A stretch of DNA of 64,000 bases from Bradyrhizobium arachidis. GTDB taxonomy: Bacteria > Pseudomonadota > Alphaproteobacteria > Rhizobiales > Xanthobacteraceae. The notes below the pieces were generated by a model. It had not been told where the DNA came from, ran no database searches, and saw only the letters and a program-made list of their open reading frames with translations. Shown here one piece after another: positions 1 to 8,549 of this stretch. The position numbers and the translations under genes are program-made. Where the stretch lies: assembly GCF_024758505.1 (NCBI RefSeq), contig NZ_CP077970.1, forward strand, positions 5,146,001-5,210,000. The letters are read 5' to 3'. Position 1 is the stretch's first letter. Every line of letters starts with the position of its first letter.

Positions 1-1177
1 CGTTCTCGGCAGGCCCGACCGTGACGCGCAGCGACCATGGCTTGGCACCCTCTTCGCCAAGGCTCAGGGCCACGCCGCCCTTGCTGGGTCGGCGCAGACT
101 GAGGCTGATGTTCTCGAAGGTCCATTTGCCGCCGCGCTGCTGATCGTCGACGATCAGATTGCCGTTCTTCAGGCCGATCTCGTTGAGGTTCTGGCCGTCG
201 AGGCCGGTCATGCTCAGGCTGTCGAGCCAGTCGAGGCTCGCCAGCAGCCCGCTCTGCGCGCTGGCCGTCGGTGACGCCGCAGGCGTTCCGGTCGCCACAT
301 TGGGAGCATTCGGCGCAGTCGCGGTCGGCGGCATGCCCGGACCAGAGCGCGGGAATGTCGGCGGCAGGCCGGCTTCCTTCTTCGAGGCAACGCCCGTTGC
401 GAGCGGTTTTGCGGTGTCGCCGGCTGATACGGTGACCGTGCCATCGGGCAGAATGCGGATGGCCAGCTCGGCATCGACGAGATTGAGGCTTTCGGCACGC
501 AACCGCCCCATCAGGAGCGCGGTGCCCGATAGCTTCACCTCGGCCTTCGGCGCAACCGCCACGATGGCGTGGTCGCGGTCGCGCACGATGATGTCGCGGA
601 TGCGTACGGCGATGCGGATGCGGCCGGCGCGTTCGATCTGTGTGCCGCCGACCTCGACCGTGTTGCCGTGGCCGATGTTCTCCTCGATCGCCTCGGCAAG
701 CCAGGGTGTTGCGATGTCGAGATTGATCGGACCTGCGCCGAGCCGCCACCACAGCGCGCCGAAGCAGCCGACGAAGATGACGACGACCATCGCAACGCCG
801 ATGGCGAGGCGCTTGACCCACCGATCGGCCGCCAGCCAGCGCCGCAGGGTCCCAAAACCGTCGCCCAGGCGATGAACCCGCGAACTGGAACGGGACAGCA
901 GCCGGCGCGCCCGACGGCCCGCCGCCTCCTCCTGATCCGGATCCCAATCGGGCTCATCCCACTCCGGGGGAGCCTGTTGCGCGGTGCGCCGATCGTAGTC
1001 CCGGTCATACTCCGATCCATGATCGGATCCCTGGGGCGACGTATTCCTAGCCATTGCCTCTCGATACAGGCGCCCATCGTACGATTGACCGCCACCAGGG
1101 CCACAGCCGTCAACAGGGATCGAGCGCCCCTGCACCGGCACCGCAGCCATTCCGTGAATGTTCCTGCTGTTCGTCAT
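1..1177 (-). CDS. AsmA/DUF3971-like envelope protein, N-terminal part (truncated by window edge)
   Basis: The open frame enters from the left edge and reads about 392 codons without a stop, so only the N-terminal part is present. It begins with a charged Asp/Arg/Pro-rich cytoplasmic segment. One hydrophobic helix follows (VAMVVVIFVGCFGALWW), then a periplasmic-type beta-rich region with 'LLMGRLRAESLNLVDAELAI' and 'LDWLDSLSMTGLDG'. This is the usual look of AsmA/DUF3971 proteins, which help move lipids or outer-membrane material across the periplasm. Three in-frame ATGs are possible: 1177 (preceded by GGGGCGAA), 1150 and 1054. I chose 1177 because the frame stays protein-like up to it. The family call rests on architecture and is moderate. 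Confidence 0.7.
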   Translation of the reverse strand, partial: MTNSRNIHGMAAVPVQGRSIPVDGCGPGGGQSYDGRLYREAMARNTSPQGSDHGSEYDRDYDRRTAQQAPPEWDEPDWDPDQEEAAGRRARRLLSRSSSRVHRLGDGFGTLRRWLAADRWVKRLAIGVAMVVVIFVGCFGALWWRLGAGPINLDIATPWLAEAIEENIGHGNTVEVGGTQIERAGRIRIAVRIRDIIVRDRDHAIVAVAPKAEVKLSGTALLMGRLRAESLNLVDAELAIRILPDGTVTVSAGDTAKPLATGVASKKEAGLPPTFPRSGPGMPPTATAPNAPNVATGTPAASPTASAQSGLLASLDWLDSLSMTGLDGQNLNEIGLKNGNLIVDDQQRGGKWTFENISLSLRRPSKGGVALSLGEEGAKPWSLRVTVGPAEN

Positions 1178-1345
1178 TTCGCCCCGGGCGCGCGTTCAAC
1201 GAGCAGTGGGGTGGTGCGTGGAATTCCTTGTAACCATACGCCGGCGTCGCCAGACTTGCCCAGCCGAGGGCCCGAATCCGGCGACCCGGACGGAAGCTGC
1301 AATAGCGTTCTGGTTGACCCGCCGAAAGCGTCGAAAGGAAGGCGT

Positions 1346-2038
1346 ATGTCCAAGAAATCGCAAAAGAAAACGTCCAAGACGGCCTCCGGCAGCCCAACGC
1401 CAAGGAAATCGACAGCCAAAACGACGGCACAGTCCAAAACAAAGTCCGCAAAAACCCAGCGGGCGCCGGCCGGCACATCACGCAAGACCACAGCCAAGGC
1501 AGCATCGCATAACGCCGCATCGAAACGGTTAAAATCTTCCGAATCCGCGCCATCTGCTCAAACGAACGCAAAAGCGGCGCTGTCCGAGGGTCAGAAGGCC
1601 CCTGCCTTCCGCCTGCCCCGCGACGGCGGCGACGTCGCCACGCTGTCGGACTATGCCGGCAAAAAGCTCGTGCTGTTCTTCTATCCCCGTGCCGACACGC
1701 CGGGCTGCACAAGGGAAGCGATCGACTTCACGCGTCTCAAGGACGCGTTCGCCGCGGCCGGTACCGCCGTGCTCGGCATCTCCGCCGACCCGCCCAAGGC
1801 CCAGGAGAAATTTCGCGACAAGCATAAGCTCGGCGTCCCCCTGATCTCGGACGAGCGGCATGAGATGCTGGAGGCTTATGGCGCCTGGGGCGAAAAATCC
1901 ATGTATGGCAAGACTTTCCAAGGGATTCTTCGCACCACGGTCCTGGTCGGTGCTGACGGCAGGGTCGCCAAAATATGGCGCCATGTGCGGGTCGATGGTC
2001 ACGCGGACGCGGTGTTAGCAGTCGCAACAAACCTTTAA
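1346..2038 (+). CDS. Peroxiredoxin, BCP/AhpC-TSA family, with Lys/Ser/Ala-rich N-terminal tail
   Basis: A 230-residue thiol peroxidase that reduces hydrogen peroxide and organic peroxides. The thioredoxin-fold domain starts near residue 75 ('LSEGQKAPAFRLPRDGG'). It carries the peroxidatic motif FFYPRADTPGCT with Cys121, and later 'GISADPPKAQEKFRDKH' and 'LRTTVLVGADGRV'. In E. coli BCP a resolving Cys lies five residues after the peroxidatic one; here that position is Ile, so the enzyme is probably 1-Cys or uses another partner. The first ~75 residues are a basic low-complexity tail that ordinary BCPs (about 155 aa) lack. The start is the ATG at 1346 behind AAAGGAAGG; the same frame stays open far upstream but is not protein-like there. 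Confidence 0.9.
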   Translation: MSKKSQKKTSKTASGSPTPRKSTAKTTAQSKTKSAKTQRAPAGTSRKTTAKAASHNAASKRLKSSESAPSAQTNAKAALSEGQKAPAFRLPRDGGDVATLSDYAGKKLVLFFYPRADTPGCTREAIDFTRLKDAFAAAGTAVLGISADPPKAQEKFRDKHKLGVPLISDERHEMLEAYGAWGEKSMYGKTFQGILRTTVLVGADGRVAKIWRHVRVDGHADAVLAVATNL

Positions 2039-2151
2039 CCAGTCCGACGAATTCGAGCGTTCCCGTTTCCGGAAAATTAACCATGACCGCCCCAGATTGC
2101 TGCGGCAATTGAGGCCGTACGGAGTCCTTTCCGACCGGCGCGGGAGTGCCG

Positions 2152-3513
2152 ATGTCGAAAAGTTCTGCTCAATATTCGCAGTCCCCCCAACATCACCCGC
2201 ATGACCACGGTCGGCCCTTCAACCGCCGGCCGGTGAGCGCCGCAGCCGCGATTCCCGCGCCTGCCGAGAGTGACGGCTACACGATCGTCCATGCCGGCAA
2301 GCAGGTGCGCTTCGCCCCCGTCGTGTTCTGGATCGTGGTGGGCACCGTCGTGCTGCTCGGCCTGTGGTCGGCGGCGACCGCCACCTATTTCGCCTTCCGC
2401 GACGACGTCCTGACCCGGCTGATCGCCCGCCAGGCCGAGATGCAATACGCCTATGAGGATCGCATCGCCGAGCTCAGGGCCAAGGTCGACCGCACCACCA
2501 GCCGCCAACTGCTCGACCAGGAGCAGTTCGACCAGAAGCTCGACCAGATCATGAAGCGCCAGACGGCGCTGGAGTCCCGTGCAACGGCGCTCGGCGCCAT
2601 GCCCGACGTGACCGGATCGATCCCGCGTGCGACGCCGCCGCGCGGCTCGGACGCGGGGACGTCGTCGCAAGGCACGCCAAAACCGTCGCCGATCAGTGAC
2701 ACCGTGATCTTCGTGGCGCCGCCGGATCGCGAGGCGCGGCTCGAATCGCGCACGCCGGCCGCGGCGAGCCCGCAGCCGAACCAGTTCGCCAAGGTTCAGG
2801 GTTTTGACAATGTCCTGGTGCGGCTGACGACCTCGCTCGACAATGTCGAGCGGCGCCAGATCGCCGCGCTCAGCGCCGTCGAGGACGGCATGGAATCGCG
2901 GGTGCGCCGCATGCGCGGCGTGGTCAGCGATCTCGGCCTCAACCTCGCGGATCTCGAAGCTGCCGTGCCGCGCAGCGCGATGGGCGGCCCGTTCGTCCCC
3001 GTCAAGCTGCCGGCAAATGCCGGGCCGTTCGAAAAACAGCTCAATCGCATCAACCTCACGCGCGCCGAGCTGGATCGTTTGAACCGCACGCTGGCGTTGG
3101 TGCCCTATCGCAAGCCTGTTATCGGCGAGGTCGAGTTCACCTCTGGCTTCGGCGTGCGCAGCGATCCCTTCCTCGGAAGGCCCGCGATGCACACCGGTCT
3201 CGACTTCCGCGCCGCGACCGGTGATCCCGTTCGCGTCACCGCCTATGGCAAGGTCGTCTCATCGGGATGGTCGGGCGGTTACGGCCGCATGGTCGAGGTC
3301 GACCACGGCAATGGTCTCTCGACGCGCTACGGCCACCTCTCCGAAATCCACGTCAAGGTCGGCGAGATCGTGAAGATCGGCCAGGTCATCGGCGCGGTCG
3401 GCTCGACCGGCCGCTCCACGGGTCCGCATCTGCACTACGAAACCCGTATCGATGGCGATGCCGTCGATCCGCAGAAGTTTTTGCGCGCCGGCGTACGGCT
3501 CAGCGCGGGCTAA
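2152..3513 (+). CDS. M23 (LytM/NlpD-type) peptidoglycan DD-metallopeptidase
   Basis: A 453-residue membrane-anchored cell-wall peptidase. After a cytoplasmic N-terminus there is one transmembrane helix (about residues 55-75, 'APVVFWIVVGTVVLLGLWS'). A coiled-coil region follows ('IAELRAKVDRTTSRQLLDQEQFDQ'). The C-terminal M23 domain has the zinc-ligand motifs HTGLDFRA and GPHLHYE. Such proteins cleave peptide cross-links or activate amidases during division and growth; the visible zinc ligands suggest this one is catalytically active. A GTG at 2146 is in frame, but GGGAG at 2142-2146 sits five bases before the ATG at 2152, which I prefer. It is followed by the opposite-strand DUF5666 gene. Confidence 0.9.
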   Translation: MSKSSAQYSQSPQHHPHDHGRPFNRRPVSAAAAIPAPAESDGYTIVHAGKQVRFAPVVFWIVVGTVVLLGLWSAATATYFAFRDDVLTRLIARQAEMQYAYEDRIAELRAKVDRTTSRQLLDQEQFDQKLDQIMKRQTALESRATALGAMPDVTGSIPRATPPRGSDAGTSSQGTPKPSPISDTVIFVAPPDREARLESRTPAAASPQPNQFAKVQGFDNVLVRLTTSLDNVERRQIAALSAVEDGMESRVRRMRGVVSDLGLNLADLEAAVPRSAMGGPFVPVKLPANAGPFEKQLNRINLTRAELDRLNRTLALVPYRKPVIGEVEFTSGFGVRSDPFLGRPAMHTGLDFRAATGDPVRVTAYGKVVSSGWSGGYGRMVEVDHGNGLSTRYGHLSEIHVKVGEIVKIGQVIGAVGSTGRSTGPHLHYETRIDGDAVDPQKFLRAGVRLSAG

Positions 3514-3526
3514 GCCCGTCGCGCGA

Positions 3527-4711
3527 TCAGCGCCGCCCGCCGCCGCTCATCCCGCCACCGGGCCCACCGAATCCACCGCCACCGGGTCCGCCCATGCCGC
3601 CACCGGGTCCGAAGGGACCGCCGGCGCCGCCGCCCGGCGGCTCCATCCCGCCGCCGGGAGTGGGACCGGATGGGCCGCCAGATGGCGGGCTTCCGCCGGG
3701 AACAGTGCCTCCCGGTCCACCCGGGCTTCCTCCGGGCGTTCCTCTTGGACCGGGATTGGTGATCGACGAGCCGGGTGAGCGGCCGGGGCTTTGCAGCGAC
3801 GATCCCGGGTATCGATCCACCGATTGCACCGACTCCACCCGCAAGCCGTGCGACGGGTCGAGCACGCCGTTCACCACCACACGCGCCTCGCCCGCGGCAG
3901 GCGCAAAGCGTGACACGTCACGCGCGACGATGCCGGAGCCGAACTGGAGATTGGCGCCGACACGCTGCACATAGGCTTCGACGGACAGCCGGGTCGCACC
4001 AGTGAGATCGGAGAAGTCGTCGACCCTCGCGCGCGAGACCTGCAAGGTGGTCCCCTGCATCACGCTGCCTTCGACCTGCGCACGCTTGCCGACCAGTGCG
4101 GGATCGGCACCGCTGAGCTTCAACCCGCCGATATGCAGCCCCTCGGTGCCGCGCTCGACGAGGCCAGCCACGCGCGCGATGCTGCCGGACCGCTGCTCGA
4201 CATGGCTCGCCACGATCGCGCCGTCGCTGCGGCGCAGCCCGAACACCGCAACATGCGTGCCCGCGCGCCGCCAGCTTTCAGTGCCGCTCGACAGCACCTT
4301 CTGGCCGAGCACCGTCATCTCGCCGCCCTTCACGGCTTCGATGGGTCCGGCGACTTCGCTCGCAATTCCGATGCTGCGGGTTGCCAGCGTGCCATCGGCC
4401 TGACGAATCGCGACCACGCGCGCGAGCTGGCCGATCCGGAGCGCCTTGGTGTTGGCAGGCTCGCCGTCGATCCGCACCGGAACATCGTTCGCATAGGCGA
4501 TCCGCTCGCCGTTGACGTAGATGCTGCCAAAGCGCTGGATGATGCCGACGATACCGGTGCCGCCGATGCCCTGATCGTTGCCGCGCGTGATGCCGGTGCC
4601 GCCAATGCCCTGGTCGGTGCCGCGCTTTGTCTGTGCCCAGGCTACGGCCGTTCCGGCCAGCCAGAAGCCGGTCAGCAACAGACGGCGCGAGATGAGCGGC
4701 GGCTTGCTCAT
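3527..4711 (-). CDS. DUF5666 domain exported protein
   Basis: A 394-residue predicted exported protein of unknown function. The N-terminus 'SRRLLLTGFWLAGTAVAWAQ' is a signal peptide, with a twin-Arg that could make it a Tat substrate. It then shows two near-identical units, RGTDQGIGGTGI and RGNDQGIGGTGI, and several beta-barrel/OB-like segments typical of DUF5666 ('VRIDGEPANTKALRIGQLARVVA', 'LVGKRAQVEGSV'). The last ~80 residues are almost only Gly and Pro. Its ATG overlaps the stop of the upstream DUF6502 gene (ATGA), so the two are probably translated together. DUF5666 and DUF6502 genes are, to my knowledge, repeatedly neighbours in proteobacteria. Function is not known. Confidence 0.85.
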   Translation of the reverse strand: MSKPPLISRRLLLTGFWLAGTAVAWAQTKRGTDQGIGGTGITRGNDQGIGGTGIVGIIQRFGSIYVNGERIAYANDVPVRIDGEPANTKALRIGQLARVVAIRQADGTLATRSIGIASEVAGPIEAVKGGEMTVLGQKVLSSGTESWRRAGTHVAVFGLRRSDGAIVASHVEQRSGSIARVAGLVERGTEGLHIGGLKLSGADPALVGKRAQVEGSVMQGTTLQVSRARVDDFSDLTGATRLSVEAYVQRVGANLQFGSGIVARDVSRFAPAAGEARVVVNGVLDPSHGLRVESVQSVDRYPGSSLQSPGRSPGSSITNPGPRGTPGGSPGGPGGTVPGGSPPSGGPSGPTPGGGMEPPGGGAGGPFGPGGGMGGPGGGGFGGPGGGMSGGGRR

Positions 4712-5589
4712 GATTGACCGCCCTCTCCGCTGCCCTCAGGCGTCTCGGCGTCGCCTTCACTGTAGACATAGATGCCAAAATTCCAGCGGGCATCGCCACC
4801 CTTGTCCTTGGCGAGCGCGCGGTTGGCTTCGCGGTTGGCGGTCTTGAGCGCTTCCATCGCGAGTTCGCGCGAGCGGGCCTCCAGCCGTTTCGCCAGCTTT
4901 GGCGACAAGCCGTTGTAGTGAACCGCGCGCTCGAGGAATCGCGGTGCTGGGCCCGACACGTTCTGCGCCGCCGCCGCGATATGGTCGTGCAGGTTGCGGC
5001 CGAGATAGTGCCACTTGCTGTCGTCCTCGCCGCGCGGGACGAAGGCGGCCTCGACCAGCTCGATCTCGTCGTCGCCGTTGATCCTGACCAGTTCGCGATC
5101 CAGCCATTCGTCGAGCACGGCGCGCGGACGCACGTCCTTGGTGACGGAGGCGACGAGCTGCTCGAACGATGGCGCGTCGCCCTCGGCGGTGCGCGGCAAT
5201 GGCAGCGGCTCGCCCTTGGCGTCGGTGAATTCGGGCGCCGCCAGCCAGCGTGCGATCACCGCACTCGTGAGCGATAGCGTTGCGGGTGTCTCATGCACCG
5301 GCGCGCCGGCACCGCGCAGCCGCGCCACCTCCTTGCGATGGATGCCGGTGAGCAGGCTGACGCGGCTGTCGGTCTGCTCCTTGCCCTCGAGCGCGAAGTC
5401 GTGTTCGGCGACGTTGACGAACAGCTCGCGCAGGAGCTGTGTCAGCGCCGGAAACGTCATGCCGCTGCGGATGCACAGCCGCACCAGCGGGCGCAGCAGG
5501 CGCGCCAGCGGCGCGTGCAGCTTTGCTGCGGCGTTCGGCTCTGACGATGCCGATTTGTTCGCCGCTTTGGACCCGGGTTTGGCGCTCAT
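4708..5589 (-). CDS. DUF6502 family protein, possibly DNA-binding
   Basis: A 293-residue cytoplasmic protein matching DUF6502 in size and composition. The region 'LVRLCIRSGMTFPALTQLLRELFVNVAEHDF' followed by 'SRVSLLTGIHRKEVARLRG' (about residues 35-95) reads like a winged or classical helix-turn-helix, which suggests regulation of its own operon; this is inference. The C-terminal half is charged and helical. The frame is open up to 5826, but the ATG at 5589 (MSAKPGSKAANKS) gives the first protein-like sequence and lies downstream of two dyad repeats at 5614-5669. It is coupled by a 4-base overlap to the DUF5666 gene. Confidence 0.8.
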   Translation of the reverse strand: MSAKPGSKAANKSASSEPNAAAKLHAPLARLLRPLVRLCIRSGMTFPALTQLLRELFVNVAEHDFALEGKEQTDSRVSLLTGIHRKEVARLRGAGAPVHETPATLSLTSAVIARWLAAPEFTDAKGEPLPLPRTAEGDAPSFEQLVASVTKDVRPRAVLDEWLDRELVRINGDDEIELVEAAFVPRGEDDSKWHYLGRNLHDHIAAAAQNVSGPAPRFLERAVHYNGLSPKLAKRLEARSRELAMEALKTANREANRALAKDKGGDARWNFGIYVYSEGDAETPEGSGEGGQS

Positions 5590-5613
5590 GGCGAAACTGT
5601 AGCGATGCCTCGC

Positions 5614-5669
5614 GTGGGACACAATCCCACTTTTTTGGTTTGTTCCGTTGACGTGGTAAATTTTCCCAC
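5614..5669. promoter_or_regulatory. Two 17-bp dyads upstream of the DUF6502 gene (putative operators)
   Basis: Two copies of the pattern GTGGKA-N5-TCCCAC lie at 5614-5630 (GTGGGACACAATCCCAC, perfect half-sites) and 5653-5669 (GTGGTAAATTTTCCCAC, one mismatch). Their centres are 39 bp apart and both lie within 80 bp upstream of the DUF6502 start. Paired dyads in this position suggest an operator, perhaps for autoregulation. A T-run follows the first dyad on the + strand, so a weak terminator is an alternative reading. Confidence 0.4.
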
Positions 5670-5716
5670 ATATACGAGACGCCACTGAGGGCGCGACTTG
5701 AAGGGGATTCGACCCA

Positions 5717-5872
5717 ATGCGTGACCGCCTGGTCTGCAATTCCAGTTTCCAAAATGCCGCCGGCGCGTTCTGCGCGCGCGACGCATTCCCGATGCTGCCG
5801 GCGCTGCTGCGCGGCGTGATCTTCATCTCGGCGCTGGCGAGCCCGTTCGTCGCCGCGCTCCTGGCCGGCTGA
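5717..5872 (+). CDS. Small hydrophobic protein (putative)
   Basis: A 51-codon frame opening with ATG at 5717, preceded by AAGGGG about ten bases upstream, and ending ten bases before the glycosyltransferase-permease gene. The product has a polar start (MRDRLVCNSSF) and one probable transmembrane segment (LLRGVIFISALASPFVAALLAG). Position and spacing fit a leader gene of the glycan operon. No family is recognised and coding status is uncertain. Confidence 0.3.
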   Translation: MRDRLVCNSSFQNAAGAFCARDAFPMLPALLRGVIFISALASPFVAALLAG

Positions 5873-5882
5873 GGGCGCGATC

Positions 5883-7805
5883 ATGATTCCAGTCAGCGAT
5901 TCGGCGCGCAGCCCGTCGGTGCTTCACATCTTCAAGGTCTATTATCCCGACCTGTTCGGCGGCACCCTGTCTGTCATCCGCGACATCTGCGCCAGCCTGA
6001 AGGATGTCTTCAGCTCGGCCGTGCTGGTTGCTTCCAACGCTGCGGAGCGGCGCGACATCGTCGTCAACGACGTGCCGGTCGAGCGTGTCCGCTCGTTCGG
6101 CAACATCCTCTCGCTGCCGGCAGCCCCGACCTATCCCTGGCGGCTGTGGCGGAAGATTCCGAAGCACGATCTGCTCGCGCTGCACGCCCCCTTCCCCCTC
6201 GCCGACCTCGTCTTCGCATTCGGGCTTGGCCGCGGCCGGCCGCTGGTCGTGCACTGGCATGCCGACATCGTCACCCATGCCGGCCTGCGCTGGTTCATCG
6301 AGCCCCTGATGCGCCGGACGCTGCGGCGCGCGGAAGCGATCATCGTCTCCGACAAGGTACTGATCGACAACACGCCGTTGCTGCGGGAATTCGTCGACAA
6401 GTGCCGCGTCGTACGCTTCGGCATCGACGTTGCAAAATACGATTGGCCGCGGCTCACGCCCGACCACGTCAACGATCGTGGACGCCTCGTGCTCGCCTGC
6501 GGACGGCTGGTTCCCTACAAGGGTTTTGACGTCCTGATCCGCGCTGCCGCCGGCCACGACTTCGAGGTCTGGATCGTCGGCGAAGGTGCCGAGCGCGAGC
6601 GACTGGAGCAGTTGATCGCGGAACTCGGCGTCGCCGATCGCGTCCGCCTGCTCGGCTCGGTGCCCGATAGCGAGCGCATCAAGCTGATGTGCATCGCCGA
6701 CGTCTTCGCGATGCCGTCGGTGACCAGCGCCGAGACGTTTGGCCTCGTCCAGTTGGAGGCGATGGCGGCAGGCCGGCCCGTCGTGAACACTGCGCTCGAC
6801 ACGGCGGTGCCGCACGTCGCCCGCCACGGCCTCGAAGCGATCACGGTGCCGCCGGGTGATGCCGAAAAACTCGGCGAAGCCATCGAGACGCTGATCAGGG
6901 ATCCCGACCGCCGTCGCCGCATGGGGCTCGCCGCACGGACCCGGGCCGCCACCAAATATTCGGAGGCAGGATTCAAGGACGGCATCGAGCAGGTCTATCG
7001 CCAGGCATTGGCGGCCAAGGCCGCGAGCGCGGCGACTGACGCCGCGGCCGCGACCGGCTGGATCGACGCGGTGAGGATCGCCGGCGCGCTGGCCTGGTCT
7101 GACATGCGCCACCGCTATGTGCGCTCGCTGCTCGGGCCGTTCTGGATGTCGTTGCAGATGGCGATCGTGGTCGGCGTGCTGGGCTCGGTGATCGGCCAGA
7201 TGTCGAACGGCGGCGTACTGTCGCGGCTGCCGATGCTGGCGCTGTCGATGACGGCCTGGACCTTCCTCAACAGCGTCGTGCTCGACGCGACCACCGCGCT
7301 GCAAAACTCCGGAAGCCTGATCCGCGACCGCGCTCTGCCGCCGGTCATCTTCCTCCTGCAATGCACCTTCCGCCAGGCGCTGTTCGCGCTTCACAATGCC
7401 TGTGTGCCGTTGCTGCTCTGGCTGGTGCTGACGCGGCACGAGACGGGCGGCGCGGTCGCGGCACTGCCAGGACTCGCCTTGTTCGTCGCCTGCACCTTTG
7501 CGCTCAGCCTGGTGCTCGGCGCCCTGGCGACGCGATTTCGCGACCTCAAGCCGATCATCGAATCCACGCTGACACTGGCCTTCCTCGCCTCGCCCGTCAT
7601 CTGGTCGACGGACATGATCAACCACCGCTCGACCGTGATGCAGCTCAATCCGCTGACGCATCTGTTCGCGGTCTGGCGCGAGCCGCTGGCGGGCGGCCAT
7701 GTCGATACCGTCAGCATCGTCTACGTGCTTTCGGCACTAGCCGTACTGACGCTCGCAAGCGTCCTGACGCTCACGCATTTGCGCAAAGCGGCGTTCTGGA
7801 TCTGA
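5883..7805 (+). CDS. Fusion: GT4 glycosyltransferase + ABC-2 type polysaccharide export permease
   Basis: A 640-residue two-part protein. Residues 1 to ~375 form a GT-B glycosyltransferase: 'FKVYYPDLFGGTLSVIRDI' at the start, 'LVLACGRLVPYKGFDVLI' in the nucleotide-binding half, and the EX7E motif ETFGLVQLE. An Ala-rich linker (about 377-395) leads into an ABC-2 permease domain ('ALAWSDMRHRYVRSLLGPFWMSLQ', then about six hydrophobic helices, with the typical 'PVIWSTDMI...LNPLTHLFAVWREPL'). The permease half belongs to the Wzm/KpsM/TagG type that exports lipid-linked glycans with a partner ATPase, which is the next gene four bases downstream. The joined arrangement is unusual; the two activities are normally separate proteins. 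The reading frame is continuous, with no sign of a frameshift. Confidence 0.93.
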   Translation: MIPVSDSARSPSVLHIFKVYYPDLFGGTLSVIRDICASLKDVFSSAVLVASNAAERRDIVVNDVPVERVRSFGNILSLPAAPTYPWRLWRKIPKHDLLALHAPFPLADLVFAFGLGRGRPLVVHWHADIVTHAGLRWFIEPLMRRTLRRAEAIIVSDKVLIDNTPLLREFVDKCRVVRFGIDVAKYDWPRLTPDHVNDRGRLVLACGRLVPYKGFDVLIRAAAGHDFEVWIVGEGAERERLEQLIAELGVADRVRLLGSVPDSERIKLMCIADVFAMPSVTSAETFGLVQLEAMAAGRPVVNTALDTAVPHVARHGLEAITVPPGDAEKLGEAIETLIRDPDRRRRMGLAARTRAATKYSEAGFKDGIEQVYRQALAAKAASAATDAAAATGWIDAVRIAGALAWSDMRHRYVRSLLGPFWMSLQMAIVVGVLGSVIGQMSNGGVLSRLPMLALSMTAWTFLNSVVLDATTALQNSGSLIRDRALPPVIFLLQCTFRQALFALHNACVPLLLWLVLTRHETGGAVAALPGLALFVACTFALSLVLGALATRFRDLKPIIESTLTLAFLASPVIWSTDMINHRSTVMQLNPLTHLFAVWREPLAGGHVDTVSIVYVLSALAVLTLASVLTLTHLRKAAFWI

Positions 7806-7808
7806 CCC

Positions 7809-8549
7809 ATGGCCTCGATCAGCCTGCGCAACGCCTGTCTCGACTATCCGCTCTACGGCGCCTACGACTTCTCGCTCAAGCGCCGCGTGCTCGGCCGCCT
7901 GATCCGCGAGCAGGACGAGATGCGTACCATCCGCGCCGTCGACGATGTCTCGATCGAGGCGGCGGCCGGCGCGCGCATCGGCCTCGCCGGCCCCAACGGT
8001 TCCGGCAAGTCGACGCTGCTGCGGCTGATTGCCGGTGTCTATCCGGCCTCCAGCGGCCAGGTCGAGATATCAGGCAGCGTGATGCCGCTGCTCGGGCTGA
8101 ATGCCGGCGTCAATCTCGACTTCGTGGCCGAGGACAATATCGCGCTTCTCCTGCGCATCAGCGGCCGCAAGCCGACGCGCGCCATCATCGATGACATCTG
8201 GGCCTTCACCGAGCTCGAGGAGCGGATGCAGCGCCTGCCGCTGCGCATGTTCTCCTCGGGCATGCTGATGCGGGTCCTGTTCGCGACTGCCACCGCCTTT
8301 CCCGCCGATATCCTCCTGCTCGACGAATGGCTGAGCGTGGTCGACGAGAATTTTTCGGCCAAGGCCGAGACCCGCCTCCTCAAGATGGTGTCGCAGGCCG
8401 CGATCGTGATCATCGCCTCGCACGACCAGCCGCTGCTGCGGCGGACCTGCAACCGGATCATCAACCTCGATCACGGGCGCATCGCCTCGACCGCGCTGGT
8501 CGAGCAGCCCGTGATCCATCCCTTCGAGTTCCGCGAGAAACGCGCATGA
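7809..8549 (+). CDS. ABC transporter ATP-binding subunit for glycan export (Wzt/KpsT/TagH-like)
   Basis: A 246-residue ATPase that should pair with the permease half of the upstream fusion protein. Visible motifs are Walker A GPNGSGKST, a degenerate signature FSSGMLMRV in place of LSGGQ (usual in this subfamily), Walker B 'ILLLDEWLSVVD' and the H-loop 'IIASHDQPLL'. The N-terminal 'DYPLYGAYDFSLKRRVLG' is typical of polysaccharide exporters. It stops after the nucleotide-binding domain, so it lacks the C-terminal carbohydrate-binding domain of long Wzt proteins; cap recognition, if any, must lie elsewhere. The stop overlaps the next start by ATGA. Confidence 0.93.
   Translation: MASISLRNACLDYPLYGAYDFSLKRRVLGRLIREQDEMRTIRAVDDVSIEAAAGARIGLAGPNGSGKSTLLRLIAGVYPASSGQVEISGSVMPLLGLNAGVNLDFVAEDNIALLLRISGRKPTRAIIDDIWAFTELEERMQRLPLRMFSSGMLMRVLFATATAFPADILLLDEWLSVVDENFSAKAETRLLKMVSQAAIVIIASHDQPLLRRTCNRIINLDHGRIASTALVEQPVIHPFEFREKRA

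Noticed and set aside
5823..7700. 625-codon open frame on the minus strand
   Set aside because: It mirrors the glycosyltransferase-permease gene. The product is Arg/Gln/His-rich low-complexity sequence without any motif, while the + strand has clear domain motifs.
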